Shown in pieces: positions 7,012-15,930 of a DNA stretch of 64,000 nucleotides. Numbering within the stretch: the stretch's first letter is position 1; the number at the start of each line of letters is the position of its first letter. The position numbers and the translations under genes are program-made. Below the pieces are notes generated by a model. That model searched no databases. It saw only the letters and a program-made list of their open reading frames with translations, and was not told the origin of the DNA. Origin of the DNA: Hymenobacter sp. YIM 151858-1 (GTDB lineage Bacteria > Bacteroidota > Bacteroidia > Cytophagales > Hymenobacteraceae); assembly GCF_025979705.1 (NCBI RefSeq), contig NZ_CP110136.1:62001-126000 (forward strand), read 5' to 3'.

Positions 7012-8553
7012 ATGCCCATCTTCGCCCACGTGTCGTCTCCATCCGCTACTCCGTCTTCCGCATCGGCTTACCTGCGTTGGCTGCTGCCAGCCCTGTTACT
7101 GGTGGCTGCTTTGCGGCTGTGGCACCTGCCCGCAGTAGCCCTGCCCGATTACGACTCGGTGCGTAACTGGCAGATCATCCAAGAAGTAGCGCAGCTCGAT
7201 TGGCGGCACATCTTCCACCACGGCAGCCCGGGGTTCTACCTGCTTTTCGCGCCCGTTACGTGGCTTACCACCGACTACCGCGTGTACCTGGTGCTGAATG
7301 CCTTGGTGGGCGTAGCGGCCCTAGGTCTGATGACGCAGTGGATAGCCCGGGCAGCGCGCCTGCGCGGTCCCGAAACGGCGTTGCTGGTGCTGCTGGCGGG
7401 CTCGTCGGTGTTCCTGACGTTCTCGGGCCGCGACTTCACCATGAGCTCCCTTAGCTTGCTGGCTTTGGCTGGCCTGATGCGGGCACATTGGCGGCGCCTG
7501 CAAATGCCCACTCAGCGCAATCTGCTACGCACCGCCTTGTGGTTGGCCCTGGGGCTCTCCATCAACTACAAATTCCTGCTCACCGCGCCCATTCTGCTGG
7601 TGCTCGAGCTGCTGCAAGCCGATGGGCTGTTGTGGCGCAAGGGCAACTGGTGGCGCTTGCTGCTGGTAGTGGCGCTGCCCTTTGTGGTGCTCGGGGTGCT
7701 GGCTTGGCTGATATCGGGCGTGCCGCTGTACCGTTGGCCAGCGGTGTACTTCGTCATCATGTTTCCGGCGGCGGCCAATGCGGCTGGTCGTCAAGGTACC
7801 GTGCAGGTCGATTTTGCTTACTACCTGCGCTACCTCGCCGATTTCGAGTCGCCGTTGCTGTTGCCGGCTTTAGGCATGGCGCTGGTGTGGTTTGGGGCCG
7901 ATTTGCGCCAACGGCCAACCACCATTGGTGCGTATTTGCTGGTGTGGGCCGCCTGCACCTTGGCGGGTATGTCGTTGCTGATAAAGGCGCCGCGGGGCTT
8001 GTTGTTTGGCTACATCCCGATGTACGCCTTGCCCGTGCTGCTGCTGCAAAAGTGGCCGCGTGGAGTAGCGCTGGGTTTGCCGGTGCTGGCCCTAGGTTAC
8101 AACGGTTGGCAGGTGCAGCGGCAGGTGCTGGCTTACGCGCCATCTAGCTACCCACAGGTGGCGGCGTGGCTCAAGCAGCAGCAGATTACACGAGTAGCTA
8201 CTACCGTGGGCATAAGCTTGGCGCCTGCGGCCGCCGAGCATGGCATTGCTGTAACCGGCGCAAACAACCTAGGGCAGCTAACCGCGCTGCGCCAGAAAGG
8301 CTACCGCTACCTGCTGCTCGATGATTACTACCGCGTAGCCGGCGTGCAGCAGTTCGATTCGTTGCGCCGCGTGCCGTACGTGGCGGCTTGGCCCGAGCCC
8401 TTGCTCCGCTCGCCGCTCATCTACCTCGAGCACTCCGAGTACACCGGCCTAGGTTATCAAGCCACGCTGCAGCGCCAGCAGCAAGCCGCCCGCGATACGT
8501 TGCAATTGCGCCTGATCGACCTAGGCGCGTTGCCGCTTCCGGAGCCGCGCTAG
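7012..8553 (+). CDS. Polytopic membrane glycosyltransferase-like protein
   Basis: A 513-residue integral membrane protein. After a short Ser-rich cytoplasmic tail, a first transmembrane helix is followed by a loop with ALPDYDSVRNWQ, where an acidic pair lies after helix 1 as in GT-C superfamily enzymes (PMT/ArnT type), and then about ten hydrophobic segments to near residue 400. The C-terminal 120 residues are soluble with alternating strands and helices. GT-C enzymes transfer sugars from polyprenyl-phosphate donors on the periplasmic side; donor and acceptor are unknown here. The start could be ATG 6967 or ATG 7012; the latter leaves 45 bases between the divergent dtd and this gene. It overlaps mltG by 4 bases, tail to tail. 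Confidence 0.7.
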   Translation: MPIFAHVSSPSATPSSASAYLRWLLPALLLVAALRLWHLPAVALPDYDSVRNWQIIQEVAQLDWRHIFHHGSPGFYLLFAPVTWLTTDYRVYLVLNALVGVAALGLMTQWIARAARLRGPETALLVLLAGSSVFLTFSGRDFTMSSLSLLALAGLMRAHWRRLQMPTQRNLLRTALWLALGLSINYKFLLTAPILLVLELLQADGLLWRKGNWWRLLLVVALPFVVLGVLAWLISGVPLYRWPAVYFVIMFPAAANAAGRQGTVQVDFAYYLRYLADFESPLLLPALGMALVWFGADLRQRPTTIGAYLLVWAACTLAGMSLLIKAPRGLLFGYIPMYALPVLLLQKWPRGVALGLPVLALGYNGWQVQRQVLAYAPSSYPQVAAWLKQQQITRVATTVGISLAPAAAEHGIAVTGANNLGQLTALRQKGYRYLLLDDYYRVAGVQQFDSLRRVPYVAAWPEPLLRSPLIYLEHSEYTGLGYQATLQRQQQAARDTLQLRLIDLGALPLPEPR

Positions 8554-9617
8554 CGCTTAATCCGGAGGCTATCGAGCCAGCGCTGATACTTGCGGGCGTT
8601 CCGCTTGTGCTCGGCGTAGGAGGCGGCAAAATCGGAGTAGCCGCTGCCGCCGGCGCGGGCGCAGAAGAACAAGTAGTCGTGTTGGGCGGGCTTCAGCACT
8701 GCATCAAGGCTTTGGCGGTTGGCCGAGGTGATGGGGCCGGGCGGCAGGCCTTTGTGCTTGTAGGTGTTGTAAGGCGAATCAACCAGTTTGTCCTTATTGA
8801 GCACGCGCTTCACGCCGAAGTTGCCGATGGCCCAGAGCAGCGTGGGGTCGGCTTGCAGGCGCATGCCGCGGCGCAGGCGGTTGAGGTACACACCGGCAAT
8901 TACGGGCTTATCTTCGGGCTTGGCGGTTTCGCGCTGCACAATGCTGGCCAGCACGTGCACCTCGGCAGGGGAGAGGCGCAGCGAATCGGCCCGGCGCTGC
9001 CGCTCCGCCGACCAAAACCGCCGGTGGTGCGCCGCCATGCTGTCGAGGAACTGCCGGGCCGAGGTGTTCCAGACGAACCGGTACCGGCCCGGGATGAACA
9101 GCGTCAGCACCGTGGTGGTATCCACGCGGTACTGACGCTGCAAATTGGCCTGCCGATTCAGCAGGCGCCGCAATTGCGTTGAGTCGGCTTCGAGCTGGCG
9201 TTGCATCTGGCGGGCCAGCTGCGGCTTGTACTTGAAGGCATCGAGCACAAATTCCACGGTATCCTGCTGGCCTTGCATCAGCTTATCGAGCAGGGCGGCG
9301 TTGCCTAGGTTGCTCTCGAGCACGTAGCGGCCGGGGCGCACTTGCGCGGGGTAGCCTTTGCGCTCAGCGAGCCACGCAAAGGTGGCCGGCTCCTGCAGCA
9401 GCTCGTGGCGTTCGAGCGAGTCGAGCACATCTTGGTACGTACCGCCGGTACGGATGTAGAGGTAAGCCGGGCCAAACGGCGACGGCTCCACATTGGGGCG
9501 CCACAGCACGCGCCAGGCACCATACAGCGCAATGCCGCCCGCAATCAGCAGCACTACAAACAGTGCCCAGCCAACGCGGCGCCACAGCAAAGCAGATTTA
9601 TTCTTTGGGTAAGCCAA
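8550..9617 (-). CDS. mltG: Endolytic peptidoglycan transglycosylase
   Basis: MltG (YceG) is an inner-membrane lytic transglycosylase that cuts nascent glycan strands and sets their length. The 355-residue product has a short cytoplasmic N-terminus, one transmembrane helix near 13-33, a LysM-like subdomain and the catalytic domain. Catalytic Glu lies in VLASIVQRETAK, followed by the family motifs GVYLNRLRRGMRLQADPT, SPYNTYKHKGLPPGPI and the C-terminal FFCARAGGSGYSDFA. The first codon is TTG 9615-9617: a TGA lies directly upstream in frame and no ATG is available before the membrane helix. It overlaps the glycosyltransferase gene tail to tail by 4 bases. Confidence 0.92.
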   Translation of the reverse strand: MAYPKNKSALLWRRVGWALFVVLLIAGGIALYGAWRVLWRPNVEPSPFGPAYLYIRTGGTYQDVLDSLERHELLQEPATFAWLAERKGYPAQVRPGRYVLESNLGNAALLDKLMQGQQDTVEFVLDAFKYKPQLARQMQRQLEADSTQLRRLLNRQANLQRQYRVDTTTVLTLFIPGRYRFVWNTSARQFLDSMAAHHRRFWSAERQRRADSLRLSPAEVHVLASIVQRETAKPEDKPVIAGVYLNRLRRGMRLQADPTLLWAIGNFGVKRVLNKDKLVDSPYNTYKHKGLPPGPITSANRQSLDAVLKPAQHDYLFFCARAGGSGYSDFAASYAEHKRNARKYQRWLDSLRIKR

Positions 9618-9695
9618 TCAAAAGAAAACTTACGCGACCTAGGGGAGAGGTTAGCGGCGTGCGTCGCCTCAATCGCGTGTACTACCATCGTCAAC

Positions 9696-9719
9696 TAGCT
9701 CCGGCCAATGCCGGAGCTA
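9696..9719. repeat. GTAG-headed REP-like palindrome (second sequence type)
   Basis: Perfect 10-bp arms TAGCTCCGGC (9696-9705) and GCCGGAGCTA (9710-9719) with loop CAAT. Read on the minus strand it is GTAG followed by a CTCCGGC/GCCGGAG hairpin, the same architecture as the repeats at 5.96-6.17 kb but a different stem sequence. It lies in the gap between the mltG start and the end of the regulator gene. Confidence 0.55.
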
Positions 9720-9734
9720 CAACCCACCTAGGGC

Positions 9735-11213
9735 TTACGGGCCTTGTACCAACGCCGCAATAGAGGCGGCCAGTTCGGTTTTGCGTTGTTGCTCCACAAT
9801 CTTCACGGGCGGAGCGGCGCGCACTTCGCAATCCGGAATGGAACACCGCTCGCAGGTTTCGTTTACCCAACGCGTCGGGATAGACTCGTCGGCCAGGAAC
9901 GCCACTTTCTGCCGCAGGTTGTCGTCGACGGGCAGGCCCACGGTTACGCTGGTGGCGTGGCCCGAGGCATCGTAGCGCGCAATGGTGATGCAGAGGTACT
10001 CGTCGGGCGTTTGCCAGTAGCGCGAGCGTTGGGCGGCCACGCGCAGGCCGGGGCTGCCCGCTTGCCGAGCCTGCTCCATCAGCCACAGGCTTACCCAGCG
10101 GCGGCAGTAGTGCTCTTGCAGCTCGTTGCCGTGCGGGTTGTGAAGGCGCGATAGATGCAGCTCTTTGGTGAGGCGGAAGCCCTGGCCGTCGGGCTCTTGG
10201 TCGAAGCGCAGGAAAAACAAGCTGCCGATGCCGAAGTGACGCGCCAGCAGGTTGGTAACGCGCTGCAGCAGCATTTCCGGCGACACCTCGTAGCGCGTGA
10301 GCAAGCCAAGGAGCAAGGCGGCATTCCAGCGCGGTGTCGAGAACAGGGCTTGCAAATCGGCCACTAGCTGGCTTTCCTCCATAATTAGGGCCACGGCGAA
10401 GTACGAAGCCCGAAAGTGATTTAGCACTTGCTCGAACGAGCCCGGCGTGGCCGACGGCACATTGGTGTACGGCCGCTCTTTCAGCCCTAGGTAGTTAAAG
10501 GCCACCTCGCGGCCCAGCACAAACATTTCCTGCGCCCGCGAAAGGCCCGGCCGCAGCAGCAGGCGCCGCGCCGCGGGCTTGTACACCGAGCGCAGCTCCT
10601 GCAGCGCGGGGTGTTCGGCTAGGGTGTGGCGGTCGATGAGGTAGTGGTACTCCTGTCCGAGCAAGTCTTCGAGCTGGTGCATATCGAACGGCGGTTCGGT
10701 ACGCAGCCGGAAGCGCGCCACGCAGCTGCGCACGGCATCTTCGAGGTCGTCGAAGTAGTTGTCGTGCATTTCCTGGTAGGAGCGGAGGGCGGCCAGGTAA
10801 AAGTTCTCCTGCCGCATCTCGTAGTTGCGCGCCAGCTCCAGAATGGTGCTGATAAACGCCATTACCCGCGTGGGCGCGTCGGATATCATCTCGATCAGCC
10901 GCGCCGGATCGAGCCCGAACATGTCCAGCGGAAACTCGCGCAGCACATCCGATTGCAGCAGCTCCGAAATAGGCGCCAGGCGCTTGCCTAGGTGCAACGA
11001 TACCAGCTCGTCGTAGCTCACGCCCAGCACCCGCGCAAAGGCCATAATCTTATCGGCTTTGGGGTACTTCTTGCCCTTCTCAATCTCATTCAGGTACGAG
11101 ACCGACACATCAACGGCCTGCGACAATGCGGCCGGGGTAAGGCCGCGCTCTTGGCGGAGCTGCCGAAGCTTAAGACCAAAAATTAAGCGGACTACCTGAG
11201 CGTGAGTGAGCAT
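9735..11213 (-). CDS. XRE-family regulator of the ScfR/RamB type, probable glyoxylate-shunt regulator
   Basis: A 492-residue regulator. Residues 5-60 form an XRE helix-turn-helix (LRQLRQERGLTPAALSQAVDVSVSYLNEIEKG). A middle region resembles the IrrE/ImmA-like fold found in the family, but the usual HExxH metal motif is degenerate (FVLGREVAFN). The C-terminal third ends in a Cys cluster CERCSIPDCE, as in short-chain fatty-acyl regulators (ScfR, DUF2083), which include RamB, the acetate and glyoxylate regulator of Corynebacterium. The gene is divergent from aceB and aceA, the two shunt enzymes, so it very probably controls them, perhaps sensing an acyl-CoA. ATG 11213 is chosen as start because the HTH begins there. 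Confidence 0.86.
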   Translation of the reverse strand: MLTHAQVVRLIFGLKLRQLRQERGLTPAALSQAVDVSVSYLNEIEKGKKYPKADKIMAFARVLGVSYDELVSLHLGKRLAPISELLQSDVLREFPLDMFGLDPARLIEMISDAPTRVMAFISTILELARNYEMRQENFYLAALRSYQEMHDNYFDDLEDAVRSCVARFRLRTEPPFDMHQLEDLLGQEYHYLIDRHTLAEHPALQELRSVYKPAARRLLLRPGLSRAQEMFVLGREVAFNYLGLKERPYTNVPSATPGSFEQVLNHFRASYFAVALIMEESQLVADLQALFSTPRWNAALLLGLLTRYEVSPEMLLQRVTNLLARHFGIGSLFFLRFDQEPDGQGFRLTKELHLSRLHNPHGNELQEHYCRRWVSLWLMEQARQAGSPGLRVAAQRSRYWQTPDEYLCITIARYDASGHATSVTVGLPVDDNLRQKVAFLADESIPTRWVNETCERCSIPDCEVRAAPPVKIVEQQRKTELAASIAALVQGP

Positions 11214-11299
11214 GCAAGCGGTGGAGAGTAAGAAAACAAAGAAACGAAACCTGCGCCAGATGCTGTGAAAATCAACATAAAAGCTAATTTTTGTCATTT

Positions 11300-11313
11300 A
11301 GCGAAAATTCGCT
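11300..11313. promoter_or_regulatory. Candidate operator for the ScfR/RamB-like regulator
   Basis: A 14-bp palindrome AGCGAAAATTCGCT (6-bp arms, 2-base centre) ends on the first base of the aceB -33 element. A further half site AATTCGCT lies at 11324-11331, between the -33 and -7 elements. The position is right for repression of aceB, and possibly of the divergent regulator gene. No binding data; inference from symmetry and location. Confidence 0.5.
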
Positions 11314-11343
11314 TGACAAAAACAATTCGCTCACGTATGTTTG
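11313..11343 (+). promoter_or_regulatory. Predicted aceB promoter (Bacteroidota type)
   Basis: TTG at 11313-11315, a 20-base spacer, then TATGTTTG at 11336-11343, a full match to TAnnTTTG. It lies 41 bases upstream of the chosen aceB start. Confidence 0.65.
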
Positions 11344-11384
11344 GTACAGATCTTCACGCCCACACTCCCACCAACCAAAACACT

Positions 11385-13013
11385 ATGGAAACGCTTGATC
11401 AGCCGATCGTTGCCCCTAAGACTGATTACCTCTGCCCCGAGCGCGTGAAAGTGCTGGGCCGCTGCACGCCGGCCTATGCTGAAGTGCTCACGCCATCGGC
11501 TTTGGCTTTTGTGGCTGCCTTGCACCGCCACTTCGAGGGCCGCCGGCGCGAGCTGCTGCAGCGCCGCCAGCAGCGCCACGCCGAGTTTGCGGCTGGTCGG
11601 CTGCCCGATTTCCTGCCCGAAACCAAGCAGCTGCGCGAAAGCGACTGGCAGGTAGCCAAACTGCCCGCCGACCTGCTCGATCGGCGCGTGGAGATTACCG
11701 GCCCCACCGAGCGGAAGATGATCATCAACGCGCTGAACTCGGGAGCCAAGGTGTTTATGGCCGACTGCGAGGACTCGCTTTCGCCCACCTGGGACAACGT
11801 GGTGCAGGGCCAGATAAACCTGCGCGATGCCGTGCGTCGCACCATTTCGCTCGAAACGCCCGCCAAAACCTACAAGCTGAACGAGCGCACCGCCACGCTG
11901 CTGGTGCGCCCCCGCGGCTGGCACTTGCCCGAAAAGCACGTGCTCGTGGATGGCGAAGAAGTAAGCGGCGCACTGTTCGACTTCGGCCTGTACTTCTTCC
12001 ACAACGCCCATGAGCTGATTGCCCGCGGTACCGGCCCGTACTTCTACCTGCCGAAGCTGGAAAGCCACCTGGAAGCGCGCCTCTGGAACGAGGTATTCGA
12101 GTTTGCGCAGTGGGAGCTGAAGATTCCGAAGGGCACCATCAAGGCTACCGTACTCATCGAAACGCTGCCCGCCGCCTTCGAAACCAACGAGATTTTGTGG
12201 GAGCTGCGCCAGCACTCGGCCGGCCTCAACTGCGGCCGCTGGGACTACATCTTCTCTTACATCAAAACCCTAGGTGCCCGCGCCGAGTACCGCCTGCCCG
12301 ACCGCTCGCAGGTAACCATGACGGTACCCAACATGGCCGCTTACGTGCGCCTGGTTATCGATACCTGCCACCGCCGCGGGGTGCACGCCATGGGCGGCAT
12401 GGCCGCGCAAATTCCCATCAAGGACAATCCCGCCGACAATGCCATTGCCCTCGACAAGGTGCACAACGACAAAGTGCGCGAGGCTACCCTAGGGCACGAT
12501 GGCACCTGGGTGGCGCACCCCGCGCTGGTGCCCATTGCGCTGGAGGTGTTCGATAAGCTGATGCCCCAGCCAAACCAGATTGACAAGCCCCGCTCCGAAC
12601 AGCCGCTGCCCACCGCCGCTGAGCTGCTGCAAGCCCCCGAGGGTACCATTACCGAAGGTGGCATGCGCCAGAACATTGATGTGGCCCTGCGCTACCTAGG
12701 CGCCTGGATTAGCGGCAACGGCTGCGTGCCGCTTTACAACCTGATGGAAGACGCCGCCACCGCCGAAATATCACGCGTGCAGCTGTGGCAATGGCTGCAC
12801 ACTTCCGGCACTGTGCTGGCCGATGGCCGCGAAGTAACCCAGGAACTGTACCGCGAACTGCTGCAGGACACCGTAGAAAAGCTGCGGCGCGAAGTAGGAG
12901 AGGACACCTACCAGGAGTACTACCGCCCTGCCGTGCACCTGCTCGACCGCTTGGTACTGGCCGATAGCTGCGCCGACTTCCTGACCCTGCCAGCCTACGA
13001 AGTGCTGGCCTAG
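11385..13013 (+). CDS. aceB: Malate synthase A
   Basis: Malate synthase condenses glyoxylate with acetyl-CoA to malate, the second step of the glyoxylate shunt used for growth on acetate and fatty acids. The 542-residue protein fits isoform A in length and motifs: [14 protein letters not shown] with metal-binding acids, [23 protein letters not shown], the [13 protein letters not shown] loop and [15 protein letters not shown] 11385 is chosen because it follows the promoter; the open frame upstream would run through the promoter and operator. It is the first gene of a probable shunt unit with aceA, separated by a REPIN-like repeat, and is divergent from its likely regulator. Confidence 0.97.
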   Translation: METLDQPIVAPKTDYLCPERVKVLGRCTPAYAEVLTPSALAFVAALHRHFEGRRRELLQRRQQRHAEFAAGRLPDFLPETKQLRESDWQVAKLPADLLDRRVEITGPTERKMIINALNSGAKVFMADCEDSLSPTWDNVVQGQINLRDAVRRTISLETPAKTYKLNERTATLLVRPRGWHLPEKHVLVDGEEVSGALFDFGLYFFHNAHELIARGTGPYFYLPKLESHLEARLWNEVFEFAQWELKIPKGTIKATVLIETLPAAFETNEILWELRQHSAGLNCGRWDYIFSYIKTLGARAEYRLPDRSQVTMTVPNMAAYVRLVIDTCHRRGVHAMGGMAAQIPIKDNPADNAIALDKVHNDKVREATLGHDGTWVAHPALVPIALEVFDKLMPQPNQIDKPRSEQPLPTAAELLQAPEGTITEGGMRQNIDVALRYLGAWISGNGCVPLYNLMEDAATAEISRVQLWQWLHTSGTVLADGREVTQELYRELLQDTVEKLRREVGEDTYQEYYRPAVHLLDRLVLADSCADFLTLPAYEVLA

Positions 13014-13017
13014 CGTA

Positions 13018-13121
13018 CCGTAGCGCGGGTTTCGCAGTCCGCGGCCTTGGGTGTTAACCGGCAATCCGCTGGATGATTGACTTTACTGCCCAGAGGCTGC
13101 GGATTGCAGCCCGCGCTACAT
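13018..13121. repeat. REPIN-like inverted pair between aceB and aceA
   Basis: The left unit has GTAG at 13020-13023 followed by a CGCGGGT...AGTCCGCG hairpin. The right unit is inverted, ending GCCCGCGCTAC with CTAC at 13116-13119. The sequences are diverged copies of the repeat at 5.96-6.17 kb. The pair begins 5 bases after the aceB stop codon. Confidence 0.65.
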
Positions 13122-13230
13122 CGCACGCTTCCTCTGCTCACTGCTTACCCCAAGCCGACGTTCAAAATCGTCGGGCTGGCTTTGCATTGCTTACACATTT
13201 CTCCATTCCCACATCCAAAACACCACTCGT

Positions 13231-14520
13231 ATGAACCGCGCCGAACGCATTGCCGCCATCAACCAAGATTGGGCCACCAACCCCCGCTGGGAGGGCATCG
13301 AGCGACCCTACTCCGCCGAAGACGTTGTGAAGCTGCAAGGCTCCGTAAAAATTGAGTACTCGCTGGCCCGGCACGGGGCCGAACGCCTCTGGGAGCTGTT
13401 GCACACCGAGCCCTACGTGGCGGGCCTAGGTGCCCTCACCGGCAACCAGGCCGTGCAAGAGGTGCAGGCCGGCCTCAATGCCATTTACCTCTCGGGCTGG
13501 CAAGTAGCGGCCGATGCTAACCTGGCCGGCCACATGTACCCCGACCAAAGCCTATACCCCGTCGACTCGGTGCCGGCCGTGGTGCGCCGCATCAACAATG
13601 CCCTGCTCCGCGCCGATCAGATTCAGCACCTCGAAGGCAAAGATGGCGGCGTAGATTACCTGGTGCCCATTGTGGCCGATGCCGAAGCCGGTTTTGGCGG
13701 CAACCTGAATGCCTTTGAGCTGATGAAGATGATGATTGAAGCCGGTGCCGCAGGCGTACACTTCGAGGATCAGCTGTCGTCGGCCAAAAAGTGCGGGCAC
13801 CTAGGCGGCAAGGTGCTGGTGCCCACCCAGGAGGCTGTACAAAAACTCGTAGCTGCCCGCCTTGCCGCCGATGTGCTGGGGGTGCCCACGCTCATCGTGG
13901 CCCGCACCGACGCCGACGCCGCCGATCTGCTCACCTCCGATGTCGACGAGCGCGACAAGCCCTTTGTGCTGCAAGAAGCCGAGCGCACCAGTGAAGGTTT
14001 CTACCGGGTGCGCTGCGGCGTAGAAGCCTGCATTGCCCGCGGCCTGGCTTACGCCCCGTATGCCGATATGCTCTGGATGGAAACCTCGCACCCCGACCTG
14101 GAGCAGGCACGGCAATTTGCCGAGGGTATTCATGCCAAGTACCCCGGCAAAATCCTGGCCTACAACTGCTCGCCCTCGTTCAACTGGGCCGCCAAGCTAA
14201 CGGTGGAGCAGATGGAGACTTTCCGCGAAGAGCTGGCCGCTATGGGCTTCAAATTCCAGTTCATCACGCTGGCCGGCTTCCACGCGCTCAACACCAGCAT
14301 GTTCGAGCTAGCCCAGGCCTACCGCGACCGAGGCATGGCCGGCTACTCCGAGCTGCAGCAGCGCGAGTTTGCCCTGCAGCAGCACGGTTTCAAAGCCGTG
14401 AAGCACCAGGCCTTCGTGGGCACCGGCTACTTCGATGCCGTGCAGAACGTGGTATCGAGCGGGCAAGCCAGCACGGCGGCGTTGGTGGGCTCCACCGAAG
14501 AGGCGCAGTTTCATCACTAA
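13231..14520 (+). CDS. aceA: Isocitrate lyase
   Basis: Isocitrate lyase splits isocitrate to succinate and glyoxylate, the entry step of the glyoxylate shunt. The 429-residue product carries the catalytic signature [14 protein letters not shown], metal-binding segments [11 protein letters not shown] and [20 protein letters not shown], and the C-terminal active-site loop [12 protein letters not shown]. Length and motifs are those of the prokaryotic short form. It follows aceB by 217 bases that hold a REPIN-like repeat but no clear terminator or consensus promoter, so it may be co-transcribed or have its own weak promoter. The divergent ScfR/RamB-like gene probably regulates it. Confidence 0.97.
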   Translation: MNRAERIAAINQDWATNPRWEGIERPYSAEDVVKLQGSVKIEYSLARHGAERLWELLHTEPYVAGLGALTGNQAVQEVQAGLNAIYLSGWQVAADANLAGHMYPDQSLYPVDSVPAVVRRINNALLRADQIQHLEGKDGGVDYLVPIVADAEAGFGGNLNAFELMKMMIEAGAAGVHFEDQLSSAKKCGHLGGKVLVPTQEAVQKLVAARLAADVLGVPTLIVARTDADAADLLTSDVDERDKPFVLQEAERTSEGFYRVRCGVEACIARGLAYAPYADMLWMETSHPDLEQARQFAEGIHAKYPGKILAYNCSPSFNWAAKLTVEQMETFREELAAMGFKFQFITLAGFHALNTSMFELAQAYRDRGMAGYSELQQREFALQQHGFKAVKHQAFVGTGYFDAVQNVVSSGQASTAALVGSTEEAQFHH

Positions 14521-14560
14521 GCGGCTGGCCCTAGGTGTCCCGCCTGTCGTGTCGCTATGC

Positions 14561-14648
14561 CTGTCATGTCGAGCGCAAGCGAGACATCTGGGTGAACAAC
14601 ATTGGAGGTATCCTGCGCCAGATGTCTCGCTTCCGCTCGACATGACAG
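14561..14648. repeat. Inverted repeat element with 30-bp arms
   Basis: Arms at 14561-14590 and 14619-14648 are reverse complements with one mismatch, beginning CTGTCATGTCGAGCG and containing GCGAGACATCTG; the centre is 28 bases. It shares the terminal TGTCAT with the element at 5098-5196 but otherwise differs. It lies between the convergent aceA and rnd. Confidence 0.75.
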
Positions 14649-14684
14649 ACGCGCTCGACCTGCCAGGCGCGGCGTCATGACAAG

Positions 14685-14727
14685 AAACAAACAGCGCCCG
14701 GCTTTGCTGCCGGGCGCTGTTTGTTTG
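14685..14727. terminator. Bidirectional terminator between aceA and rnd
   Basis: Perfect 17-bp stem, AAACAAACAGCGCCCGG (14685-14701) with CCGGGCGCTGTTTGTTT (14711-14727), A-rich on one side and T-rich on the other, so it can serve both strands. Confidence 0.85.
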
Positions 14728-14745
14728 CTGCCGACCTAGGGCGGC

Positions 14746-15930
14746 TTAGGCACTCACCGCATCAAAGGGCTCGGCAATAAAGTTGTAATCGAGGTTGTGG
14801 CGCTGGGTAGCGTCGCGCAGCAGCTGCTTTTGCCAGGGGCGCAGCACGCGCTCGGCCCCTTGCTCCACAATGTCGGCAACCAGCCGGTTCGAGAGCACGA
14901 GGTTGGCTACGTAGCTGTTGATGTCGTTGGCGATATGCGACTTCAGCGTCATCAGGAACTGCTCGCGGGCATCGGCGCGGGCGGCCCGGTCGCCGTTGAG
15001 GCGGCGGCGGAACGGGTAGCGGCGCTGCTCGTTGGCCAGGGGCGGATCGGGCACGGCCACAAACTTATCCGGCGACATAGCCGCCAGCTGGCCCAGGTAC
15101 GGCTCGCGCTTCAGCTCGGGGTGCAGGCCACGGGCCGAGCGCCAGTCGTTGGTGCTGCGCGGGGTGTCGCGCACCAGCTCCGAGAGCCGGTCGTTCGAAA
15201 ACACCATGTAAGGCGGGCGGTCCAGCTCCTTGGCTACGTGGTCGCGCAGCAGGTACAAATCGCGGAACAGGGGCAGCTCGTGCGGCTGAATGCGGTATTT
15301 GCCGGCAATGCGCAGGTAGGGGCGTTCGTCGCGGGTGTAGCGCACGTCTTCGAGCGAGGCATTTTCCTCGGCGGCCCAGTGCGTGCGGCCCAGCACGGCC
15401 AGTTTATCGGCCAGGCGGTCGGCCAGCTCCAGCAGGTACAGCACGTCGTTGGCGGCGTACTGCTTCTGGGCCTCGGTGAGGGGGCGCTTCAGCCAGTTCG
15501 ACTTTTGTTCGCCCTTGTCCACCTCAATGCCCAGCTCGCTTTGGATCAGCCGACCTAGGGCAATGTTGTTATCCGACTCGGCCAGCAACGTGTGCAGCAC
15601 GCTGGTATCGGTAATGCGGCGCACGCGCACGCCGTACAGCTCATCGAGCAACAGAATGTCGGATTTGCAGCTGTGGAACACTTTTTCCACGTTGGCGTCG
15701 CCGAAAATATCCCACAGGGGCTGCAGCTCGGCGGCGGCATCGGCCAGCGGAATCGGGTCGATGAGGTAAGCCCTGGCTCCGTCGAAAAGTTGAATTAAGG
15801 CAAGGTTCCGGCCGTAATGATGGCGCATGTCGTCGAACTCCAGATCGACGGCAATGCGCGGTTGATTACGCAGCCAGTCGGCAGCTTGCCGAATGGCGTC
15901 GGGCGTAGTGAGGTATTGTATTTCAGCCAT
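14746..15930 (-). CDS. rnd: Ribonuclease D
   Basis: RNase D is a 3'-5' exoribonuclease that trims tRNA and other stable RNA precursors. The 394-residue product has the DEDDy catalytic set: Asp and Glu in IAVDLEFDD, Asp in HSCKSDILLLDEL, and Tyr plus Asp in YAANDVLYLLEL. An HRDC nucleic-acid-binding domain follows (RDLYLLRDHVAKELDRPPYMVFSND), then a second HRDC-like region, as is usual. ATG 15930 is chosen because the exonuclease fold starts there; the open frame upstream has no family features. It is followed by a strong bidirectional terminator, and a 633-base gap lies upstream. Confidence 0.93.
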   Translation of the reverse strand: MAEIQYLTTPDAIRQAADWLRNQPRIAVDLEFDDMRHHYGRNLALIQLFDGARAYLIDPIPLADAAAELQPLWDIFGDANVEKVFHSCKSDILLLDELYGVRVRRITDTSVLHTLLAESDNNIALGRLIQSELGIEVDKGEQKSNWLKRPLTEAQKQYAANDVLYLLELADRLADKLAVLGRTHWAAEENASLEDVRYTRDERPYLRIAGKYRIQPHELPLFRDLYLLRDHVAKELDRPPYMVFSNDRLSELVRDTPRSTNDWRSARGLHPELKREPYLGQLAAMSPDKFVAVPDPPLANEQRRYPFRRRLNGDRAARADAREQFLMTLKSHIANDINSYVANLVLSNRLVADIVEQGAERVLRPWQKQLLRDATQRHNLDYNFIAEPFDAVSA

